64,000 nt of DNA, taken from Sipunculus nudus (Eukaryota > Annelida > Sipuncula > Golfingiida > Sipunculidae). The position numbers and the translations under genes are program-made. Shown piece after piece: positions 28,154 to 43,100 of this stretch. Each line of letters begins with the position of its first letter. Positions within the stretch are counted from its first letter, which is position 1. The notes beneath the pieces are model-generated. The model was not told the origin of the DNA, made no database searches, and saw only the letters and a list, made by a program, of their open reading frames with translations. The DNA is taken from contig CM049306.1 in the NCBI GenBank assembly GCA_026874595.1, positions 74,649,642 through 74,713,641 of the forward strand, written 5' to 3'.

Positions 28154-31100
28154 AACGTAATATATTTTCAGCCAATGAGAAATAGGCTGCTGTAATCATG
28201 AAAAGACAGTCTCTCTCAGTATAGTAATATTTGGATGCAATCATGATTAATGGAGCAAATCACAGAGCTGTTCAATAAGATCCTCAATTTATGAATAAGA
28301 AAATAATGAACTATGGACAACTAAATAATCATACTGCTAGGGAATGAAAAATATATATATGAAAAAAAATATAGGAATAACTGTGAAAATAAATCAATCA
28401 GATAAGAGATGTTACAGCTCAACCGGGGGCGTGCGCCGCGGGTGCCCTCCTCTGGATCTGCCACTGGTTATATGCATGACATAAAATCTATAGCAGGTAG
28501 AGTCATTCAGAAAGGGACCCTGACATTACCTCTGGGAATCTGATTCTGGTACTAGTTCAAACAGCCATACCTCTATCTATATGATATATCTCTGTATGCA
28601 AGTCTTTGCTGATGCGATCATCAAAAAATCTATATCAGGACCGTCTTCGTATCTGTACTTATGGTAAGTGAACACAGTTTACATGCCAGCACATGACAGA
28701 GACTGTGATTCAGGAGCTATAGACAGGATGCGGTGCATTCATTATAACACATCTACTTGTCCATTTTATCACATACCGGATGCTGATGTAGATAGATGAA
28801 TTCTTGATGGTGGAACTGAAGTAAGGACTTAAACTGGCTTTAAGTAAAGTCTTTGTAACTTAATAACTGTTTGTTCTTATTGGACATCACATACACACAT
28901 TACAAAACTAGAAAACTGCATTCTATGGAATGCAAGCCTCCACTATGTGGAGGGTTTCTATTGTGGAATGCTCCCAAAACAAGCTTTGCATTCACTGATT
29001 CAGCCCAAATTCATTTGTGCATCAATAATTGTACACTTGTGAATATTCCTTGATTACATTCCTGAATCCAGATCAAACACCAAACCAAACCAGAATGCCA
29101 ATATTCCTATACATCCATTATAATGGCATCTGGAATCTTGGGTTTCAGATTTTTTTTTATTAAATGAAGCAAATGACTCGCTATGGCACTAAGATTATTG
29201 GCATAAATCTCATCTTATCTGGTTCAATTATCTGACCTGAATGCCTAATGACACCTAATTAAGTGCCCACCTATAGGAAACTCAGCCTTTTATTTCAAAG
29301 ATACCCTTTAATCCAGCGTAGATTATAGAATACATTGTATGACCTAAAGAACAACAATGACCTGTAAACACAGTCCTGTCACTGATAATCTTTGCAACAG
29401 TTGGATCACACCAACCATCAGAAAGAAATTTCCATAGGCAAAATGGAAATAAAATAGCAACAGAATCTTGGCCCAGCATTCAATATTTAATCAATAAAAG
29501 ACTTAAAACCACAATCACATAATATTACACTTAAAATCACAATACCAGTAAACATTCCTTTGGAGAGGTCAGTCTGACAAGCTATTACAAAAGTCTAACT
29601 GTATGTTCACAAAAATATGATTAAATCATTTGAAAAAGATGGGTTAATTATAATCCCACACATTTTATACTTAATGCTTCCATCATTTCTATGAACACCA
29701 GTGCCATGACCTTTCAGAAGTTCTGTGCTCAAAATTCCTCCGGGCAAATACCCTATTGCACATTATCTAGACCAATAAGTTTTTTGTCATATATTTTTAA
29801 TCAGAATAAGAAACACAGAAAAGAATTTAGCTACTGGGTTCATCAGGTAAGGCTACAATGCTGGGGGCATCAAATAATGTCTCATCAAGTAATGTAACAC
29901 AAGACGGGAAAATAACTGGAGTGGGATAGAGTTGCAATACCTGGAACTGAGTTTATGTAGTGCAATATACAGATTCTCATCAGTCTCTCGCTAAGCCCTT
30001 ACATAGCGCTAATACGAACCCTGCAAAGGTGCAAGAAGCCTTGGTGAAGGATTCAGTTGTCCTTGGGTTTGTGTGGAGGAATTTTGAGAATATAATTATA
30101 ACCTTAAGGCCAAAAAAAATTAAAGGTATGGTTCTCAGGCACCGCCCGCATCAATTTTAAACCCCCGCATCAAAAATTTTTATTTTGATTTTCAATAAAA
30201 ACTTTCCAATTTTGAGCTGCTGCCGCTCCGACATTCAAGACATTCAAGAAGATAAAACATTACAATTTCCTTTGTTTTGTAGTGCTTTTACTTATTTAGC
30301 AAAATAAAACTGTTATTTTCATGCTTTTCCCTAATCATTTGACATTTTTATCGAAACATACCAAAAAATTTAAAATAAAAAAAGCGCCCGCCCGCATTGA
30401 TTTATAGAAAAGTGCCTGAGAACCATACCTTTTTTTTTTATTTTGGCCTAAGACAAATAAACTGGTAAAATGATGACTTTTAAAGCAAGCTATTCACCTA
30501 CCCTTTCTACAGAACTTGTGTCTTTTCTGGCTCACTCACTATACATGTAAGTTAACTCTGGAAATTTCTTATCAGAAAAGTTCTTATGGTGACTTTGTTA
30601 TGTGTTTGCATAAGTGTGATATTTTTTATTTACAAGCTGTTAGTAAACACAGCTATGTTGACAAATGGGGAAAAAAAATATGCAATAAAAGGTGGCTGGC
30701 TCCATATGTTGAAAGATGAAAGGTCAGTAGATGCAAAACACCTTTTTTTTGCAAAACTTGTCTGACTTGCTGCCAAATGTCTTCACTGAATGTTTTTGGA
30801 TTGTTTTGCTGTTTTCATTTCCTGTAATTTATTTCCTTGGAAAAACTAAAGCATTTTTTTTCCTACCTGAGATTATATGACTTAATTTGTGACTTTATTT
30901 GTAATTTGTTACTTTCCTTCGTTTAATTTTTTTCACAGCGAGTCCCCATCCCCTCTACCTCCCTACCACACCATGCACTGCCCTGGCCTGAGTGAGAGAC
31001 AAGTAATCTAAGGTGGGCTTTCCCCAATTGTCCTTCTGTCACAGTAAAGAAGCTGTTGAGCATTGTTAGAGATTCCTGGAGCTTGAGCTTATTAGTTGAC

Positions 31101-34100
31101 ACAGTCGGGTATCAGGTAGAAACAAGCCCTGCTAAATGAGTCATCAAGTCAAAAACAGAAGCAGCCCTGCAGGCTTTACTGCTACAAACAGGCCCTGTCG
31201 GCCTTAATGGGTAGTTGAAGCCCAGGCTTCGAGAGCTAATGGCCAAAAAGGTTTCTCCTGAGTGTCCAATCCTTGATCACAAGTCTGATTACATAAAATG
31301 GGTGGGGAAGAAAACATATCACCCTCTTATTGCTACTGTGTGACCTCAACAGCCATATACCTGCTTCTATTGCCATCCTTACTGGGTAATTTAACCTTGT
31401 GAAACACAATGAACCTGCACTATATTGAGCTATTTTGACATTTATTTGTCACTCCAGCAAATACATTTAAAAGGTTACCATGCTAATAAATCTGACCGAT
31501 GATCCAACTCTTTTATAATGAAATATGCAATAAAGCTGCAGATTTATTTTTTTATTTCCTGGATCTTGCAATATAACCACAGGGCATCTGTTTTTTTTTT
31601 ATATATTAATTTATTTATAACAGATTGTTATATTGTATAAAGTGACTTTACTGTACCTGTATGGTTTACTAACTATGACAATCTTTTTTATCAATATTTT
31701 TTTTTTCTGGATCTGGGAAATATTGTCAAAACTAGCAATATAACCACAGGGCATCTGTTTCCATCTTTCATTTATTTATACCAGATTGTTATATTATATT
31801 ATAAGGTGACTTTACTGTACCTGTGAGGTTTTCTGACTGTGAGAATATGTGAACGATATGTATAATGGCTTCTGTGGCTCAGGGGTAGCGAACAGGGCTA
31901 AAAACTGTGAGACTGCGAGTTTTGAATCTCAGCTGATGCGGTGAGATTTTTCACCCCTATCCAGGGTTAGAGCACTCTGCTGGCTAGATGGGGACACTGT
32001 ACCTAGTGTCAGCAGGACAAGGGTTGGTACAACTACCAATTTCCAGGATTAACATGATATCTGACAGCAGCGACTATTGTATCATTAACTTTCTGTTATT
32101 GTGATGTCATGATATGCATTTTTGTCCACGGTGTAAGTACACAAACATGTTATTTAAGGTTTAGCAATTACCTAGAGATAATGGCATCACCAGGGTATTT
32201 CCGTGTACAGAAAATAAACTTATTTTCATGTATAACAATTTTTGTAATGACACACATGAAATTCTATATAAAAGAAATCATTTCAACATAAAAAAAATTT
32301 TTTTTTTTTATTTCAAATATTCAAAATGATAGTGTTCAACAAATCAAATAACTCTAGGGATCTGTTAGCCAATAGGTAGTCAGGCCACCCTGGAAACATG
32401 GCAGAAAGAACTGACAATTGTGATAAGATAACAAGTGCTGTAGGTCCCATTCAACACCGATATCAGGAACTGCAATATATTGTGCTAAATATTTTTATAA
32501 TTTAATATCACTATATGATAAACTGATACTGTCCCAACCCTATCAGACTACGCAAGACCTGGATCCTTGAAAACATGTATCCATGCAGGATGAAGTCATG
32601 ATTTAAAACATATTGAACTGTAAGGTTAAAATCACTGTGACCAAGAAATCTGAAACAAATTTTCCAATATGCGTTTTTGTTCCTGCCCGTTTTACAATCT
32701 TTCATAGTCAGCTGAGCAGGTAAGATCATAACATCAATATATTCTATAAATGGAGCTGGTATTCAATAAATCAAGATGCAACAACTTCCACCAAGCAGAA
32801 AAAGATCCCTAGATATAATTTATATCTATGTATTGGTTATTTTCTTCTATAAAAATAAACAATTTTCTTCCCCAAAACTGTAACTTTATGGCAAACATGT
32901 TAGGATAAGAGACATGCTTTAATAAATATGTATACATGCACAGGTTACAGAACACCAGCTGCACAGCTAAATCTGATTGTAGAGAACCATCCACTTTATT
33001 ACATGTATATATATATATATTACTACACATGTATGAATAACATGCCTTATCTGTACAATAGATTTTTAGAAACAGATATACAAGTGCCTATTTATCATAC
33101 TTGTAAATATCAAATTACCTTATTCATTACAAGCACGGCATACTAGAGATAGAAAGATGGCCAAGTTGGTCCATTATACATGTAAAATGTACAGTACATA
33201 GCAGACAGCCATGAGATATCAGATCAGAACTCTAATTTACAATAAGCATAGGTTATGTCTGTATGAGTGTCTTGGCTGGTGGTATATACCGAGTCATATT
33301 TTTCAAAAAGCAGGGAGCAATAGGATGAATACCAAAGTAACTACAACTGCACAACAATTACAAATTTGTACATCCACCAATGCAAAACATATTTTTATCT
33401 GAGTACAAACCAAGAAAAATTGGAATTAGCTAATGTCCCATCCCTCGACAGAGTTACTTGGGAATGAATTGAGTGATTTTTGCACATCCTGGTAAAAAAA
33501 CTCAGAAACAGGCACAGGTGAAAACATGACCTCCTATTTGTAGGTAATTTGGTATTTGTTCATGAAGAAAATAATTGCCTATTCAAAATACAACTTATTG
33601 AAAATGCTGACAATGCAACATAACTGACAAATTGCTAACATCAGTACAAGTGAAGTCTTTTGTATTAAATTAATTTTATTTAAAAACTTGATTTAACCTG
33701 ATAAGGATAACTGGGAAAAGACAAAAAAGTGAAAAGCTAAAGAGGGGAAGTGTGACTCACCACATCAAACACTGCATCACCAAAATAAATGACAAAGAGG
33801 ATGATGAAAAACATTCAAGCCCACAGAAAAGAAATAAAGAAAAAGATGAAATGTGTTGTTGCTAAGGCCAGACAAACCAAATAATAAGACAGCCTAACAG
33901 GTTTGAGTATACAGCTAAAGTCATCTGCCAGTCAGGAGACCTGAAGAGGTTAATTCTAGAGCCACCAAAAATTTGATGGTTCCCAGATTAAAATAACTTG
34001 GCCTAATACATGTAGATGAAAGCCTAAAAACAGCTTGTTCTCAATTATCTCAGGGTCATGACCGAAGCTACTCAGACTCATGAGGCACGTTTAACAGGCC

Positions 34101-37100
34101 TACTTTGCATAAACAGTTTACCAGGAAATATCCACAAATTGGTGTTCCCAATATTTTCACAGTCAACAACGTTAATGGGGCATCAAAACCATGACGCACA
34201 CTACACATCTTCAGTCAGTATCAACTGTGTGCCGAGAATCAACCTGCAAAAACATAACCGGAGGGAATAAACACAGCTGACCCCCGAGATCCAAATTCCT
34301 GAGACCCAGCCAAAGAAATGCCTACTCCAAATTGTCAGCAAATTTAAGGCAGGCATTATATCATATGTAATGAGGCCTTATATTTGATCAAGTGGGTTTG
34401 ATCAGCCTTGTTCATCATATAAACTATTTTTACTAGTGTCCCAAGGGACTCTATAGTGTTTTTTGAACCATAACTAGGACCTGCCCAGTGTGAAATGGTA
34501 ATTTACACTGCCAGCGTGACAGGAAGAGAGTTCTCACGTCCCGGGGGAATGTGACAATCTAACAGAATGTATAAAAGCAGCAGACAACTGAAGTGATGGT
34601 TCTAAAAGGATTGTTCTTCAGATGATGCTTCATAAAACATGACTTGATCTACCCAACCAGTCAAAAGAAATTATCAAATGAAATGAAGTTTTATTTTTAG
34701 TAACAACAGGAAAACCAGGAATTTCTGGCATCAGTGAACTTCAAGGATCTTCAACAGTTCAAGGCTGGCTTTAAGACAGAATCTGACCTCCTAACCTAAT
34801 CTACACTAAATAGGTGGCACCTTAATTCTTTTCAATGGATGAAGCCATGAAATTTAAATGGACACACCAAATTTCAATACAATCCATGAAGCAGTTCCTT
34901 AGAAATGTGATCTTTTGTGTAAATTGCACTCTAAATCAACCAGTATAAGATAAGATAAGATGAATATCAGTCTCAGATTCAAAATCATAACCCATTTTGA
35001 AAAGACTTTCCTGTGTGGTAGGAACATCATTAACCTAATACAAATAGGCTTTGTTCTGTAAACCATCAGCAGTTGTGTAAACAAACTCTGAAGCTATCAA
35101 TTTTAGTTGTGAAATACAAGCAGCTCAACTGTGCTAAAATAATACTTTCCCACACCTTTGATTCAGGTAATCAACTGCAGGAAAGCTACATTTTGATCAA
35201 TAATCAAGTACTTTGCTACCTTGTAGTGCCAATATTTTCATTTGATCTACAGTGTAATTAAATATAAACATGGTTGGCTTACACTCCAGAGCCATGATAT
35301 TGAATTCAAAAGGGACAATAAAATCTTCTGTAATGTCAGTCACATCAACATATCCCATTTTCATTCTTAAAAAGGTTGAAACTATCAGTATAATCTTATA
35401 TTAATACCCAAGAAAATTTCAATCCTCATTCCTCTAAATTTTACTTTAACTTCATCAACCAAAACATAAATTACAAACATGGTCCAGATAATTCTAATAT
35501 GTTACAAACAAATATACATGATATGCTATTAATCAAAGAGGTCTCAACGTATATGCCCCATAATTATTTTACTTACATATATTATTCAGAACAAACAGGA
35601 AATATTCTGCAGTAAACAGAAAATGTGCATGAATAGTTGAAAGCTTTGTGTAATATAAAATAAGAAATTTATATTTCAGACAATTGTAAATACTTTTCAC
35701 CCTTTTATTAACAACAAGTTGACACAGTGGTATTGTAGAACACTGATCTGTAAGTATTCCAAAAATTTACATCTTTAAAACATATACAGTAGAGCATTGT
35801 TTATCCAAAAGACTCGGGAGACAAGCTTTTTGTTTGGATGAATGATCATTCGGATGAATGATTTTGCATGAAATTGCTGCGGGAATCACTATGGTTAGGC
35901 TTACCGCCAAGTTTGGGACATACCAGATACTGACCGATCCAAATTGATTAAGCTAACCCCCGATAGACATGTGACCATAAATTATGAAATTTTCGATCAA
36001 TTTAATAAATTAATCATATAGAACACATTATTATATAATAATATAATCATTAGCGAACAGCCCTTCGCTGGACACAATTGGTATCGTACCTATATTATGT
36101 CACGCGTGGCTGCCATGATAACTTTTATGTTGTACTGTATTTTTATTTAAATGACAGGCAAGAGGATCGGTTTATGTTCAAGTTTATGTACACAGTTTTA
36201 TCTCAAATTAATCGAACAAAACGTAAATGTCGCTGATCTTAGATCTTTAGACGTTAAATTCCCTGGCAATGACAGTTGGCTTGGTACACGTGTCAAGTCT
36301 TGCAAGGATGGACAGCAGTCATAAGCAACTATTTTAGCTAATGCAAATTCCCATATATTGGTCAGAAAAAATCTGGCCAATAGACTCTGAGTAAAAAACG
36401 GAGGTGCACATAAACTCAATTAACTTATGCTCACCGCTGTACTTAAGGCCTCTGCGACTACTGAACAGAAGGTCAAAGCTATCCTTTAAAGCAACCATGC
36501 ATGATCAAAGCTGAGCCGAGGACTACACGGATCAGCGAGCCTAAGTTTATCACACCTACAACCTGCTGTTGGCCACTTGGTTATTGTCTGTTGTAATATT
36601 TTGTTTGTACAGGTTAATTACCCTGGCCTGGGCATTCTGATTAAAGTGAGGACAACCTCAGTGTTTTCACACCTACTGCCTATGCTCTGGTGCACTAATC
36701 AGTCGGCAATATGTATCACAGCTGATGTGGCTTCTTTTATTTTGAATATGTCAATCTTTTATACCATTTTTTCTGATTTTTTTGTCATTTTTCAAATTTC
36801 TGATAAATGATCAAAATTTCAGTTCCCCAGTTTTTATTTCGGATGAACAATTTTTCAGATAAATGATTTTCGGATATTCGACGTTCTACTGTAGTTCTAT
36901 ACATTGCAGCACTTTTGCTTATATTTTTACATTGTCTGGACTTACAAAAAGTATTTACTGAAAATAAGTTATTTATATGAGACAGCAGGAGACATATGTT
37001 TAACTTATACATGAACAGAAGCATACAATAAACATACATCTTTGATAACTCAAGAATATTCAGTGATTGAAATAATACATCAGATTGTGCTGTATGATGT

Positions 37101-40100
37101 GCTGAAGTTTTTATAATTAACAAATCAAGATTGTGTTTTTAGCTGATCCCCATGGAATCCAACATTAAATATTGTCAACAATATAAATGAACATTTTTAT
37201 TTTGCAATACAAAATGGTTGGAGCTCTGAATTAATAATACTGTAAAAAAATGCAAATTCAACTAATTTTTTTTACAGGAAATGATCTCATGTCTTGCACT
37301 AGTTTACCACATTTTCCAGTTAAATAAAACTTCCTCATGTCATTTAATCAGTAGAGGCACATTTCGTTATTTTGGTTTTTATTATGGAGAAACACCGAGT
37401 TCATTTCCTGGCTTCAAATAAAGTTCCTGTTGGGATCTTTCAAATAATGTAAATAATGTGAGTCTATACAAATTTTAAAAAAATTACTCCATATATACCT
37501 GCTTTCTAATGAAGACATCATCTATATATCCATGGTTAAAACTTTTTATTCATATCTTTCCAGTTTCCACGATCATCACTTCTGGTAATAACAGTAATGG
37601 TGTTGACATTTTAATGAGAATTAATATCCATCCTCATTTTAAAATGTACGCCTATGTTACATATACTGAAATACATTTTTCAAACACAAATAACACAGTC
37701 CAAAAAACTTTCTTTAAAATGACAATTTTTTTCTAAAAGGAAAACAAGAGATTTATATTTCTAAGTAATTCTCAAGAAAAGTATTATATAACAAGTTCAT
37801 TTATTACCATGATTACCTTATCCAGGAAAGTTTTGCAAAAGTTCAGAAAATACTCAAAAAGGGCAATATTTAATTAATGCAGTGATTTTCCTGTGTAGTT
37901 TTTCTACATCAAGTATAATTCCATTATTACACTGCTGGTGGCTTAATAGCTTCTCTGCAAGGTACCATTTTATGATCTGTTGGCCTGGACTGTAGTGTGC
38001 ATGTTATTTTATTGACGGGTTAGGGTGGCCATTCATAAGAATGTAAAATTACTGGAACTGCCACACCCGTCTAAGAATATATTTTCCAGAATAAATTAAT
38101 GATTAAAATTGAGTAAATATAAATATCACAGGTAATGCATTACAGAAGTTCATTTATTGAAGGGAAAATGAGGTAAAATTGCAGATCACAAGTCATCCCA
38201 TCGGGCTTTTCATAAATTTATTTTATCTTCTTCTAGCATCTTGCACTACAAACAATTTACAACAAACTACAAATATTTTAATAAGAAGATCCTGAATCTT
38301 CAGGGTAAAGAGATAATTGTAGTTCTCCTTAATTCAAAATTAATTCAAACTCAAATCCAAGGAGAAAGGAGAATTTGAATACTTCCTCTAGTGCCAAACA
38401 AGAATTTCACAGCTATCATGACCTAGCTGAAACATTAGGAATAACATCCATTTTTTATTAATCTTGTTTATGTACTGAACACTAGGCCTTTGAACAAAGG
38501 AAAAAAAGTCTCTATGTTCATCGTAAAGAGACACTGTACATGGTCCACCCTAATATATACAACCAGTATTCTAAAAATATTCTAAACAGTCTTTGGCATT
38601 CCCTCTAATGCAAAATAGTGAATTGCAGCTTAATTTTTAACCAATTTTACAGATATCTGATAACTTGATCCACAAAAGTAGGAGCCTTGTCTAGAGTATG
38701 CCAAAAAGTGGCATCTGCCAATATTAGGACCTAAACCTTAGCAATCGCATGAGTTCTTTGAACATCTAGCTAAGCAGACTACAGAATAAATTTTGACATT
38801 TAAGACATCTGCACAGAAGCTAACAAATTTTAAAATTTTCTTTGCATGAATACACTGGATCAGCTCTTTATTCTTCATTAAAAACTTGATGGGCCTTTAA
38901 CTTTTAAAATAAAATTCAAACCCTGTTCATGGCATATCTGTATGTCTGAATGACATTAAATTTTTTCCCATACAAAAGAGATTGTTATGTAAATTGCACA
39001 GATCACAGCAGTCAAGAAAGCAAGCCAGCTCAAGATTCTGCAGAAGCAGATTCGAGGGGTGGGGGGGGTGGGGGGGGGGGGGGTTTCAGAGCTCCTTTTT
39101 TCAGCCGCCGCAACATTTTTATAAGGGACTCTTACCAAATTCTGCAGTCTGAACCCCCTCTTTTTTCCAGACCTGCCTACTTTTTTTTGGGTTTTGACAT
39201 TAGTCTGCCTGGGTTGGACTCTCCCTTTTCCTAAATCCTGGATCCACCCCTGGACTGTGACACATAACCGGCTCCCAAGAGAGCAGTATTCAGTACACCT
39301 GTACTGGCTGTTTAATCAGCCTGGTATGAGGACAGCACTTCTCAATGCTGTCTGACTTCTATTGTTTCTGTAACATCGCACGTTGCTAGACCAATCAGTC
39401 ACACAGGCCTCTTGACAATCAGTCAAATATTTGTCAGGGGATTACTGGCCTAAGGCATGTGTGATAAGAAAATGTTATTATATAAAAAAACATTTGCCAT
39501 TTTAGATAAATTAATGCTTATAAAGGTCAACTACTTGTAAGTGGGGGAACAACCTTTAGAAATAATAAAGCAAGAAATAACTTATAATAAGGACACATAA
39601 TAAATTCATTAATCTAAAAGACTCCAGGACTAAAAATATAGAGGATGAGCAGGTTTTTTCTTTGAAAATTTTTCCAGTTGAGACAAAATATATGAAATTT
39701 GTCTATTTAATGAAGATGATCTCGAAGGTAAGCACAGAATCAGAATACGGGATTTTTAATCTTTTCGACTTTCACACTTTATATGCACAGGGCTAGAAAT
39801 ATTCCGTAAGTCATAAACTGTTCTTAAGACACCAGAGCAATTTCTATCAGTGTTTCTCTATAAGTCGTTGAGGCTCTGGCAGTGTTTTTACACCAGAGAC
39901 ATTCAATGTTTTTGGCTACAGCCTACCCAAACACCATCAGTTTGGTTCACTGGAGCTTGTCTGAAACACTTCAAGCCAACAAGGCCAACAGACAGCCAAA
40001 TGCAGCCTTGATTAATATGTAATAACTGTATCTCTTAAACTCCCCTCAAGTAGGGAACTGTAATTGGTTCAGCCCCTGAACATGTTATGTTTATGATGTT

Positions 40101-43100
40101 ATGTTATAACCAGCTGATGTAAACAAACACCTGTCTTGGAACCATTTTGCGTTCCTAGCAATCAATATTAACACCTGGTTCACAAAGCTCAATTGAAACA
40201 TGAACCACACACTGACTACCAGTACATGAGGAGCATTTGTATCGGCTCATTGTGACTGACAATGAATATCTACTAAATGCATAAATATCAAACTCAGTTG
40301 GAAGTTCTCTATTTAATATATGTTACCATCTAAATCCATATAACAGTGTAACACAATTTTTAATTTCACTCAAGAAAGTGCAAAAACAAAAATCAACAGA
40401 ATATAACAACTTATCTGTTGAATCTTTAGCAGCAATATGATGGCATTATTATGAACATAGAAATCTATATTTTAATTGAAAGTGGCATTAACCATTATCA
40501 CAGTTCACACAGCTCTTCAGTGGTCATACCTCAGGAGTACCTATATTTTTGGTGTTAAAGTGTCAGGGATGCCAAGTGCCCTGAGGTCATCCTTAAAATT
40601 TCCCATATTTCATGATGAATCTGACAACATTTTCCAAATTTCACAAAGGGTCTATCACACCGCCATATATCTGAAACTATCCCAGCAGATGAACTCTGCC
40701 CATTGAAAAACTGACCTGGACAAACCTAGAGGAAGTGGAACAGACCTGTCCCAAGTCAAGAATGTGCAATGAGCTGTTATATATTGATAAGCTAAATCCA
40801 AAATGGTAGATGAGAGATTCTAGCATTCACCTGGATATCTGCCTAATAAATAGAAAATGGGAAATACTGGACCTGACTAGGAGCTGGAAATATTAGTAAG
40901 AGGTCTGAATATAGTAACCAGAACCAGTCATGGCAAGTAACAATCCCACTGCTATACATAATATTGTTATGTTTTAATGTTACATGTATTTGTATCTTTG
41001 ATGTTCATAAAAGAACAAATAGTATTTAAGTTACAAGGACTCATCAAATCTTTAAGGCCTTCACTGTATGAAATTCACCAGAACATAAAAGACACCAAAA
41101 ATACAGCCTGAGCCCACATAATAGCGATCTATATTTACAGAAATGTTTCAGCCACCATCATGACTGCTGTTGGCAACTAGGACACTGCGTGGGATAGATT
41201 TGTCAAATGAAATTTGCTTTATGTACATACAGGCAGTCCTATATTACATCTGGGAACAATAACTTGCAATGTTTAATGATAGTATGTAGAAAAGGAAGAG
41301 AGAGAGAGAGAGAGAGAGATATTCCCTTAAGCAGATTTAACTCACAAACTAATACTACCAGTTGTGTTAAGAATACCTGCTCACAGGGAAAATTCAAATA
41401 GTGAATACTGGTGTAACAAACTGAACATTGACCTTCTGAAACAATTCACGTCAAAATATTGCTGGTAAATCACTAAATGCTATACATTAAATATGTTACA
41501 ATGTTATATTTCCTCTTGGTAAAGTGTACTGTGCCATTACCATAGTGATTCATTGCCTTTCACATTGTTATAGTAAAGGTTAGTACAGGATTGTGAGATA
41601 CATCAGAAAAACAAAAGATATGTGGTGGGAAATACAGTACCAGTAACATGACTATTACTTATGAAAAATACATATTACATTAATTGAGTCTGATGTTAAT
41701 TAAGTCTATATCTGCTCCTGTTCTTGCATATGTTTTAAAGATCAATCTGCAAAATATGTCTTCAGATGAAAATTCATAGGGAAAATGTTCAATGTGTCAC
41801 TGGGCACTAAACTGGATAACTTAACATATTTTTGCTTGAAATTTTCAATAGAGTTTGTGAAAAAATAAATTGTTGCGAACATACTGGTCCAAGGAGATTA
41901 TAGTTTGCTAGATGCAGCTAAAATGGTTTATCTTACCTTCATCCCAACGAGGTAAATGGAGACATTATTTTCAACAATGTTTCTCTTGCCTTTCTGTATA
42001 TTTTCTGTATATTTTCTCTTGCTTATGTTTCACTCATGAAATAGCTAATCATGTTGTGGGACTTGATTTGGACCAAGATGTGCATGTAAGGTATTTTGGT
42101 TTATTTACACATCTTTCTCACAATATATAGCACTACCCTTGGTAGTGACACCTAGGGGGAGAATTTTGCACTGTCAGGAAGAGTCATGAGGCAAGGAATG
42201 AAGAGTTTTTCAAATTTAGGTGGTGAACTTGAAAAAAAGCTAGTTAGTGTAAGAATGTATCTAGCCCTGTTTGGTTTATATCTTTAAAAGAAATAGTTTT
42301 TTGCATTGCAGCACTTTTGCTAACATCTTTTTTACATTGTCTGGTATCAGGCAAAAAGGTATGGTTCTCAGGTCCTTTTTTTTAAATCAGTACGACTTTT
42401 TTTTGTATGTTATGATAGAAATGTCATATGATCAGGGAAAAGCATGATAATAACAGAATATTTTTGCTATACAGGTAAAAGCACTACACAACTAAGGAAA
42501 TCTTATCAGAAATTTATTATTTTATCTCTTAGAAAGATGAAAATCAAAATTTTTGATGCGGGGGGGGGGGGGGGGGGGGGTTAAGATTGACACGGACGGT
42601 GCCTGAGAACCATACCTTTTATTTTTTTTGCCCTTAGTGTAAGAATGTAAATAGTCCTGTTTGTTTTAAGCATGCTTGTATCGATACTCTCTTGGTTCTT
42701 ATAAGACATTTTCCAGAGGGATGCACAGCAGATTTAACCTCCCTGATTGGATGTTGTTTAGACAAATTTATGTTCTTGTCCTCCTGGGAGCCAGGAGGGC
42801 CGGGTGGGGAGGGATTGTTCTGTCTGTGACCTTTGTTTAACAGTGGCAGGATATACGGGCAGCGAGTGACATTTAGAGGCCACAATGATGTCAATCCTGG
42901 GCCCTGGAGTTTTATCAGCTGTATCTTACATGTTAGACAAATCTCCACATTCGTCAAAGTCACCATAATGTGATGGACCGATATGGCTGCCTCCTTGTCT
43001 CATGCTGGATTGTTTTCTGATAGTTATACATTTAAAACGTCCATGACTTCAAGTTCTCTTTTTCATGGGTTTGCAAAGCATGAGGACAACACAAATTTGT

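Noticed and set aside
35787-36891. Endogenous viral or retroelement insertion
   Set aside because: No reverse transcriptase, gag or capsid-like frame here or elsewhere in the window; the ends are those of a DNA transposon.
39055-39083. G-quadruplex regulatory element
   Set aside because: The G-run could fold, but poly-G runs of this size recur in the window at 42560 and 63568 without any promoter context; more likely simple repeats tied to MITEs.
42634-42966. 110-codon frame on the minus strand
   Set aside because: Opens inside a MITE border and has no resemblance to the ELAPOR N-terminus or anything else I recognise.
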